DNA of 8,114 nt from Streptococcaceae bacterium (GTDB taxonomy: Bacteria > Bacillota > Bacilli > Lactobacillales > Streptococcaceae). Under the pieces are notes generated by a model. That model saw only the letters and a list, made by a program, of their open reading frames with translations. It did not search any database and was not told the DNA's origin. The DNA lies in NCBI GenBank assembly GCA_031270215.1, contig JAISYB010000146.1, positions 1 through 8,114 of the forward strand. Reading direction: 5' to 3'. Each line of letters starts with the position of its first letter. Position 1 is the first letter of the stretch. Positions 1 to 4,294 of this stretch are shown here, piece by piece. A program made the position numbers and the translations under genes.

Positions 1-408
1 ATAGCTGCGATTTTCATAAGCTAAGAGTTGCGTTTTTTCAAGCGCTTCGTGTACTATCTGGTAATCCTCTGCACTGTCACTTTCAAGCAGTTTTTTATGT
101 GGTGTACGTCCGAGTATAACGATTTGTTTAACCGTCAAGTCAAAATTTAAGTCATTAAACTGTCCGACAACACCGAGGTATTTTGCGACCTCTTTATTTG
201 ATGCTTTTAGAATATCTAAATCATCTAAGTAGACGCTGCCACTACTTACTGCTGTACTTTTATAAATACTTTTTAGTAACGTCGTCTTCCCTGAACCGTT
301 TGCTCCGATTAAACCAATCGTCTTGTTTTTAGGCACTTCTAAGGAAACATTTTTAACAATTACTTTTTTGCCAAGTTTGACATCTACATTTTCAACCGAT
401 AGTTTCAT
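1..408 (-). CDS. ABC transporter ATP-binding protein, iron/siderophore/cobalamin type (partial, C-terminus beyond left edge)
   Basis: This is the cytoplasmic ATPase that powers import through the permease encoded just upstream. The 136 visible residues begin MKLSVENVDVKLGKK. They contain a Walker A motif, GANGSGKT, at residues 35-42, and a Q-loop glutamine at about residue 83 (VVGQFNDLNF). They also contain the ILGRTPHK segment typical of FecE/FhuC/BtuD-class ATPases (residues about 97-105). The sequence stops at YENRSY, just before the expected LSGGE signature, so the signature, Walker B and H-loop lie outside the window. The ATG at 408 overlaps the permease TGA as ATGA, and a GGAGG inside the last permease codons is well placed as its ribosome binding site. 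Translational coupling with the permease is therefore likely. The substrate cannot be read from the ATPase. Iron-siderophore or haem is favoured because of the Fur-type operator upstream of the operon. Confidence 0.94.
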   Translation of the reverse strand, partial: MKLSVENVDVKLGKKVIVKNVSLEVPKNKTIGLIGANGSGKTTLLKSIYKSTAVSSGSVYLDDLDILKASNKEVAKYLGVVGQFNDLNFDLTVKQIVILGRTPHKKLLESDSAEDYQIVHEALEKTQLLAYENRSY

Positions 409-1517
409 TCGTTGCCTCCAAAGCTGTATCCTTTTTTCACAATGATATAGACAAATAATGGCGCCCCAATAATTGAGGTGATAATCCCGATTGGCAGCTC
501 GACATTTTTAGCAATCACCCGTGACAATAAATCTGCCCAGACCATAAATAAGCCACCAAAAATACCTGTGACTGGTAGACTAACCTTGTGATCTGCACCG
601 AAGAATCCCCTGACGATATGTGGCACAATCAAGCCGACAAAGCCAATCATCCCTGAATTTGCCACAATAACTCCTGTAACAAGAGCTGAAATTGCCATGT
701 AAATCTTGCGATATTTGCCTAGTGAGATACCAAGCGTAATTGCCGCCTCATCACCTAGGAGCATTACGTTTAGAATCCTTGATTGACTCATAAAGAAAAT
801 GGCAGCACAGACAACGATTGCAATCACCAGTGGCAGTTTTTGCCAGCTACTAGAAGCAAGGCTCCCCATCAGCCAAAAGGTAACTGTCTTGATGCCTTCG
901 GTATTACCAGCCAAAAATACAATCAGATTTGAAAATGAACTAAACAGTGCACTGATAATCGAACCAGATAAGACTAGCTTGACGCTGGTCATCCTGCCAC
1001 CAACGCTTGACAAGACTAAAACCGAAGCTGTGGCTAAGAGTGCGCCAAAAAAAGCACCGAAGAATAAACCAAACTGAGAAAAAAAGCCGGTTGAACCAAA
1101 ACCAATCAGTATCGCAAAGGTCGCACCAAGGGAAGAACCTGAAGAAATACCTAAGATATAGGGATCTGCAAGAGGATTTTGAACGACTGCCTGCATAACA
1201 CTACCACTCGTTGCAAGACCCATACCAACGAAAATCGCAAGTAAAACGCGAGGTAAACGTACAAACCAAATGATATTCACTGCTGCTGGCGCAATACCTT
1301 CTATGTTACCGAGCACACCGTTACTTATCTTGAAGAGAAATATTTGAAAGACGTCACCGAGTGCTATATCCGCCTGCCCATTACTGACAGAAATGGCAGT
1401 CGAAAAAATTACTGCTACTAAAAATACGAGATACCAGATCAAAAATAAATGGTGAGATTGTCTGCTTGTTTGTTGCATTTTGCTGGTTTGCTCTTCAGTT
1501 ATAGAGATTTGATTCAT
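405..1517 (-). CDS. FecCD-family ABC importer permease (iron-siderophore/haem/cobalamin type)
   Basis: This is the membrane-spanning subunit of a type II ABC importer, usually acting as a homodimer when only one permease gene is present. It has 370 residues, against a usual family length of about 330-350; the first 22 or so are a hydrophilic extension. Family motifs are clear: RLPR (87-90), then NPLADPYILGISSGSSLGA (114-132), LGDEAAITLG (254-263, the ATPase coupling region), GFVGLIVPHIVR (292-303), and ELPIGIITSIIGAPLF near the end. About ten hydrophobic segments are visible. It is the first gene after an iron-type operator and overlaps the ATPase gene by 4 nt. A binding-protein gene is not seen and would lie beyond the left edge or elsewhere. 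The start is not fully certain: the ATG at 1517 has no close ribosome binding site, the nearest good GGAG being 47 nt upstream. Met14 at 1478, preceded by GAAGAG, is an alternative that gives a more typical 357 residues. Confidence 0.95.
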   Translation of the reverse strand: MNQISITEEQTSKMQQTSRQSHHLFLIWYLVFLVAVIFSTAISVSNGQADIALGDVFQIFLFKISNGVLGNIEGIAPAAVNIIWFVRLPRVLLAIFVGMGLATSGSVMQAVVQNPLADPYILGISSGSSLGATFAILIGFGSTGFFSQFGLFFGAFFGALLATASVLVLSSVGGRMTSVKLVLSGSIISALFSSFSNLIVFLAGNTEGIKTVTFWLMGSLASSSWQKLPLVIAIVVCAAIFFMSQSRILNVMLLGDEAAITLGISLGKYRKIYMAISALVTGVIVANSGMIGFVGLIVPHIVRGFFGADHKVSLPVTGIFGGLFMVWADLLSRVIAKNVELPIGIITSIIGAPLFVYIIVKKGYSFGGNE

Positions 1518-1530
1518 GTTATTGTATTTT

Positions 1531-1571
1531 AAAGCAGTGCCAGCTAAAAAAGTTGGTGCTTTTTCTCCTTT
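1531..1571 (-). promoter_or_regulatory. Leader segment: Shine-Dalgarno AAAGGAG separated from the ATG by a hairpin
   Basis: On the minus strand a strong AAAGGAG (1565-1571) is followed by a hairpin and then, 47 nt after the GGAG, by the permease ATG at 1517. The hairpin is AAAGC/GCTTT (1558-1562 with 1531-1535) enclosing CCAACT/AGCTGG (1551-1556 with 1540-1545, one mismatch). No ATG, GTG or TTG lies in frame between the two, and an in-frame TAG sits just upstream of the AAAGGAG. On the plus strand the same sequence folds better: CCAGCT/AGTTGG with only a G-U pair, followed by TTTTTCTCC. It could therefore equally be a plus-strand terminator. Neither role is proved. Confidence 0.35.
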
Positions 1572-1624
1572 CTATGAATTCAGAACAACCGCACTGTTAT
1601 TCTAAATTAATCTAACAACGATAT

Positions 1625-1639
1625 TGATAATCATTATCA
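1625..1639. promoter_or_regulatory. Fur-type operator (7-1-7 inverted repeat)
   Basis: TGATAATCATTATCA is a perfect 7-1-7 palindrome. It matches the Bacillus-type Fur box TGATAATnATTATCA at every defined position. One flanking T and A extend the symmetry to TTGATAATCATTATCAA. A degenerate second copy (GATAAT-GGTATT-GATAAC on the minus strand) lies inside the promoter spacer just upstream. The site sits where transcription of the permease-ATPase operon should start, about 7 nt after the -10 box, so binding of an iron-loaded Fur-family repressor would block RNA polymerase. PerR boxes are similar (TTATAATnATTATAA), but the G and C at the palindrome ends favour Fur. Confidence 0.8.
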
Positions 1640-1645
1640 ATTAGA

Positions 1646-1674
1646 ATGTTATCAATACCATTATCGATTGTCAA
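1646..1674 (-). promoter_or_regulatory. Promoter of the iron-importer operon
   Basis: On the minus strand a consensus -35 TTGACA (1669-1674) is followed after exactly 17 nt by TAACAT (1646-1651), a 4/6 match to the -10 consensus. The predicted start near 1639 falls at the edge of the Fur-type palindrome. The leader to the permease ATG would be about 120 nt. Confidence 0.65.
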
Positions 1675-1730
1675 TAAAAATTTTCTTGTTTTGTTTTAGT
1701 ATTTTCAAAGCATACCTCCTCTACTTTAAA

Positions 1731-1962
1731 TAAAGAAGAAGTGGGATAAAAAGCGTTTAACGACGTAGCAATTAGGAAATTGCGGGCATTTCATTCACCA
1801 ATGTTCGGAAATTTATCGCTTTCTAGGCAAATGAAGTTGGGTCTGACCCAAAAATCTAAAATTCGCTGATTATGAAATAGAAAAAACGCATGAAATCAAT
1901 GTTTCCACAAATGAGTTTCATACGATTTTTCTATTTTCAAGACTTTTGGGTCAGCCTCCTAC
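1731..1962 (+). repeat. Modular intergenic repeat, copy 1
   Basis: This is about 230 bp that shares three ordered blocks with copy 2 at 6872-7030. Block 1 is identical over 28 bp (1754-1781, starting CGTTTAACGACG). Block 2 is identical over 20 bp (1798-1817, CCAATGTTCGGAAATTTATC). Block 3 is GACTTTTGGGTCAG (1941-1954), followed by a similar AGCCTCCTAC. Both copies begin with a GAAGnnGTGG-like end. The DNA between blocks 2 and 3 differs: here it is a long imperfect hairpin. The ends AAGTGGGA and TCCTACTT can pair over 8 bp, counting one G-U. The element lies between the 3' side of galE and the iron operon promoter. It carries no open reading frame and resembles BOX/RUP-style non-coding repeats in organisation, not in any sequence I can identify. 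Confidence 0.8.
1841..1955. repeat. Long imperfect inverted repeat inside repeat copy 1
   Basis: The outer arms, TCTGACCCAAAAATCT (1842-1857) and AGACTTTTGGGTCAG (1940-1954), are inverted copies. The inner arms, 1873-1897 (TGAAATAGAAAAAACGCATG...) and 1913-1939, match over about 21 of 26 positions. The loop is about 15 nt, and the left arm carries about 15 extra nt at 1858-1872. Transcribed in either direction this would form a long hairpin. The outer-arm motif is also the shared block 3 of the repeat family. Confidence 0.7.
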
Positions 1963-1998
1963 TTTTAAATAAAGAAAGCCACCTCTTGCGAGATGACT
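1963..1998 (-). terminator. Rho-independent terminator, probably for galE
   Basis: On the minus strand AGTCATCTC (1998-1990), a GCAA tetraloop and GAGGTGGCT (1985-1977) form a 9-bp stem with two G-U pairs, followed by TTCTTTATTT. The G-U pairs are valid only on the minus-strand RNA, so the direction is clear. It lies about 175 bp past the galE stop. The 2001-2172 stretch between them is very AT-rich, and I see no gene in it. Confidence 0.7.
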
Positions 1999-2172
1999 AA
2001 AAGGAGTTATGAAAAAGATTAATTATTTGGGATAAAATTATTGTAAATCGGAAACCTTAAACGAAACTTAAAAAATTCAAAAATTTCATTTATTTTTTCG
2101 GATTACCCAAAAATTACGTCAGAATGGTCAAATAACATTCTTAATTCCATAAATTAACCTTGTAAAAATGGC

Positions 2173-3198
2173 TTAATCTTGAAATCCGTTAGGATGTTTT
2201 TGTTGCCAGCGCCAAGTATCAGCACACATTATCCCAATGTCCTTGGTTGGCGACCAGTTTAAAACAGCTTTGGCTTTGTCGATTGCGGCATAAGAAACCG
2301 GAATATCTCCGGCACGACGTCCAACGACTTGATAGGGAATCGGACGACCGACAACTTTTTCAAAATTATCTATAATCTGATAAACACTGTAGCCGACACC
2401 ACTGCCAAGATTAAATATCTCATAGCCTTGGTTATCCTGAAATAAATAATCTAGCGCCTTAGTATGCCCTGCGGCTAAATCCGCTACATGTACGTAATCT
2501 CTGATGCAAGTGCCGTCTTCTGTCGGATAATCTCCACCAAAGACACTCAATTTCTCTAGCTTACCAATTGCAACCTGCGTAATATAAGGTGCTAAATTAT
2601 TCGGAATACCATTTGGATCTTCGCCAATCTCTCCACTTTCATCTGCACCAAGCGGATTAAAATAGCGCAACGTCACCACTCCAAAATCTTCATTCGCAGC
2701 ACAGATGTCAGTCAATATCTCCTCAATAATTAATTTTGTTCGACCATATGGATTAGTAACATTACCAATCGGGTCGCTCTCCTTAAGTGGCATAATCTCT
2801 GGCTGTCCATAAACCGTAGCTGATGAACTAAAGATTAGCTTTTTCACTGCGAACTCCTGCATCGCTTTAACCAGATTAATCAAGCCGATAAGGTTGTTTT
2901 CGTAATATTTCAACGGTTGCTCAACGGACTCACCAACTGCTTTATAGCCTGCAAAATTAATCACAGCATCAATTTCTTCAGCTGCAAAGACTGCTTCAAC
3001 CTGCTTAGCATCCTTTAAATCAACATTGTATAAAGAAATAGACTCCCCTGCCAATTTTTCTAACTGTTCAAGGACTTTTGGACTAGAATTACTGAAATCA
3101 TCTAAAATCACGACACGGTAGCCATTTTTGATTAAATCTAATACCGTATGTGAGCCAATATATCCCGTCCCACCAGTTACTAATATTGTTTTGATCAT
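2173..3198 (-). CDS. galE: UDP-glucose 4-epimerase
   Basis: This cytoplasmic NAD-dependent short-chain dehydrogenase/reductase interconverts UDP-glucose and UDP-galactose (Leloir pathway and surface polysaccharide precursors). The ATG at 3198 gives 341 residues, the normal family length. It starts MIKTILVTGGTGYIGSH, as GalE proteins do, with GAGG just upstream; a GTG at 3213 would add five residues but lacks a spaced ribosome binding site. The NAD motif GGTGYIG is at residues 9-15. The catalytic serine lies in SSSATVYG (124-131), and the YxxxK pair is Y151/K155. NPLGA (181-185), IRDYVHVADLAAGH (232-245) and RRAGD (294-298) are also present. Residue 302 is Ser, where E. coli GalE has the bulky Tyr299 and human GALE has Cys. 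This suggests UDP-GlcNAc/UDP-GalNAc may also be substrates. The gene is alone: no galK or galT is adjacent. It is divergent from the hydrolase gene. Confidence 0.97.
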   Translation of the reverse strand: MIKTILVTGGTGYIGSHTVLDLIKNGYRVVILDDFSNSSPKVLEQLEKLAGESISLYNVDLKDAKQVEAVFAAEEIDAVINFAGYKAVGESVEQPLKYYENNLIGLINLVKAMQEFAVKKLIFSSSATVYGQPEIMPLKESDPIGNVTNPYGRTKLIIEEILTDICAANEDFGVVTLRYFNPLGADESGEIGEDPNGIPNNLAPYITQVAIGKLEKLSVFGGDYPTEDGTCIRDYVHVADLAAGHTKALDYLFQDNQGYEIFNLGSGVGYSVYQIIDNFEKVVGRPIPYQVVGRRAGDIPVSYAAIDKAKAVLNWSPTKDIGIMCADTWRWQQKHPNGFQD

Positions 3199-3231
3199 GC
3201 GCCTCTTAACCACCCTTCAATTGTTCTTTCT

Positions 3232-3240
3232 ATAATACCA
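3232..3240 (-). promoter_or_regulatory. Extended -10 promoter of galE
   Basis: The minus strand reads TGGTATTAT, an extended -10 (TGnTATTAT) 34 nt upstream of the galE ATG. No good -35 lies at 17 nt; TTGAGT is about 21 nt upstream. The extended -10 may compensate. Confidence 0.5.
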
Positions 3241-3297
3241 TAAAGCTAAGGTAAATACACTCAAACATACCACAAATAAAGTGTTATTTCCGACAGA

Positions 3298-3328
3298 TTG
3301 CGTTAAAATTAAGATGAGGGTTCATAAT
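3298..3328 (+). promoter_or_regulatory. Possible promoter of the hydrolase gene
   Basis: TTGCGT (3298-3303) and CATAAT (3323-3328) could be -35 and -10 boxes, but the 19-nt spacer is long. TAAAAT at 3304-3309 is an alternative -10 with no convincing -35. The position just ahead of the GAGGTGA ribosome binding site (3333-3339) is what supports it. Confidence 0.3.
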
Positions 3329-3345
3329 TAACGAGGTGATTAGCA

Positions 3346-4044
3346 ATGTATCTTACCCTAAAGGATAATACAAGAATCTATCTTGAGGTCACCGGTAGCG
3401 GAGCACCTCTAGTCCTGCTCCATGGCAACGCTGAAAATACACGTTATTTCAAACGGCAGATTCCCCTATTTGAGCAATATTTTACTGTGATTACCCTTGA
3501 TTTTAGAGGACATGGTAAAAGTAGTAATGGAATACACCCGCTCTCATTTGAATTATTTGCGAGTGACTTAAAAGAAATCGTAGATTTATTGGGGATTAAG
3601 CAATTTCATTTACTTGGTTTTAGTGACGGCGCAAATGTTGCAATGATTTTTGCCAGCAAATTTCCAAAATATGTCAATAAATTAATTCTCAATGCGGGTA
3701 ATCTCTCCGCTGACGGACTGCTTTTTATCTCAAGGATTGCAACAGAACTGGCGATAATACTAGCGTATCTATGTTTTTGGAAACGTGATTTAGTTGAAAT
3801 CAGAAAACTGATGCGGCAATCCGTTAAGCTTTCTTGGCAAGATTTGACGAAAATTTCCGCAAAAACGCTCGTTCTCGTTGGTGCATTTGATATGATTAAG
3901 CCGTCACATTCTAAGAAACTAACACAAGCAATTCCTAACGCTCGTCTGATTGTCATCCCCTTTGCTTTACACGATATCGCAAGGATTAGATCAAAGCGTT
4001 TCAATCAGGTCGTCTTAGACTTCCTAATCACGCAAAACACATGA
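3346..4044 (+). CDS. Alpha/beta hydrolase, small, substrate unknown
   Basis: This is a predicted cytoplasmic serine hydrolase of the alpha/beta fold. It has 232 residues, no signal peptide, and starts MYLTLKDNTRIYLEV at an ATG with GAGGTGA 6 nt upstream. The oxyanion region is LVLLHGN (22-28), followed by the DFRGHGKSS turn (52-60) typical of the family. The nucleophile is Ser93 in GFSDG (91-95). Asp182 in VGAFDMIKP fits the acid, and His209 in FALHD fits the base, so the triad is complete. The lid between the nucleophile and the acid (about 89 residues) is short, making the protein smaller than the usual 250-280. It is divergent from galE and about 250 bp ahead of mprF. Its substrate (ester, lactone, amide or other) cannot be told from sequence. 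Confidence 0.9.
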   Translation: MYLTLKDNTRIYLEVTGSGAPLVLLHGNAENTRYFKRQIPLFEQYFTVITLDFRGHGKSSNGIHPLSFELFASDLKEIVDLLGIKQFHLLGFSDGANVAMIFASKFPKYVNKLILNAGNLSADGLLFISRIATELAIILAYLCFWKRDLVEIRKLMRQSVKLSWQDLTKISAKTLVLVGAFDMIKPSHSKKLTQAIPNARLIVIPFALHDIARIRSKRFNQVVLDFLITQNT

Positions 4045-4098
4045 ATACTTTCCTCATTCTTAGTTTTAGCCTATACTAAAGCTCAAGAGGAGTTAGTT

Positions 4099-4237
4099 TT
4101 GGAGGAATTTATTGCTTATTTAGATTCACACGATACGGTTAAACGAAGCAGCAATATTTGCTCAAGCTTTGACGGATATTTCCCCCAAACATCCACTACA
4201 ATTAACAGCTCACCTAATCAATAAACTTAAGCGATAA
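4099..4237 (+). pseudogene. Small gene (about 45 aa) interrupted by a one-base frameshift
   Basis: A strong AGAGGAG (about 4086-4092) precedes a TTG start at 4099. The first 15 codons read LEEFIAYLDSHDTVK (the first would be Met). If the C at 4144 is skipped, the next 30 codons read EAAIFAQALTDISPKH... and end ...INKLKR with TAA at 4235-4237. This half is a convincing, helix-forming, protein-like sequence. Without the shift, the frame reads a Ser/Asn/Thr-rich tail (RSSNICSSF...) to a stop at 4222-4224, which looks like out-of-frame translation. A TATACT at 4072-4077 may be its -10. I do not recognise the family. It is either a real inactivating indel, a sequencing error, or, less likely, programmed frameshifting. 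It lies between the hydrolase gene and mprF on the same strand. Confidence 0.6.
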
Positions 4238-4294
4238 AAACTGCAGCATTTGTCGCAATTGTCCTTAATCTCATCAATTTTGAAGGGAGTTTAT

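Noticed and set aside
799..1198. Two overlapping plus-strand open frames (799-1077 and 1007-1198)
   Set aside because: They lie antisense to the permease gene, lack ribosome binding sites, and their translations show low-complexity Lys/Thr-rich content with no family pattern.
2009..2035. Eight-codon ORF MKKINYLG after AAAAGGAG
   Set aside because: The ribosome binding site is only 2 nt from the ATG, the ORF is tiny and no continuation in another frame looks coding; probably chance in AT-rich DNA.
3606..4004. 132-codon minus-strand open frame
   Set aside because: It is fully antisense to the alpha/beta hydrolase, whose catalytic motifs prove the plus-strand frame.
4250..4294. In-frame TTG at 4250 as the mprF start
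   Set aside because: It has no ribosome binding site, while the ATG at 4295 has GAAGGGAG at good spacing and gives a typical MprF N-terminus.
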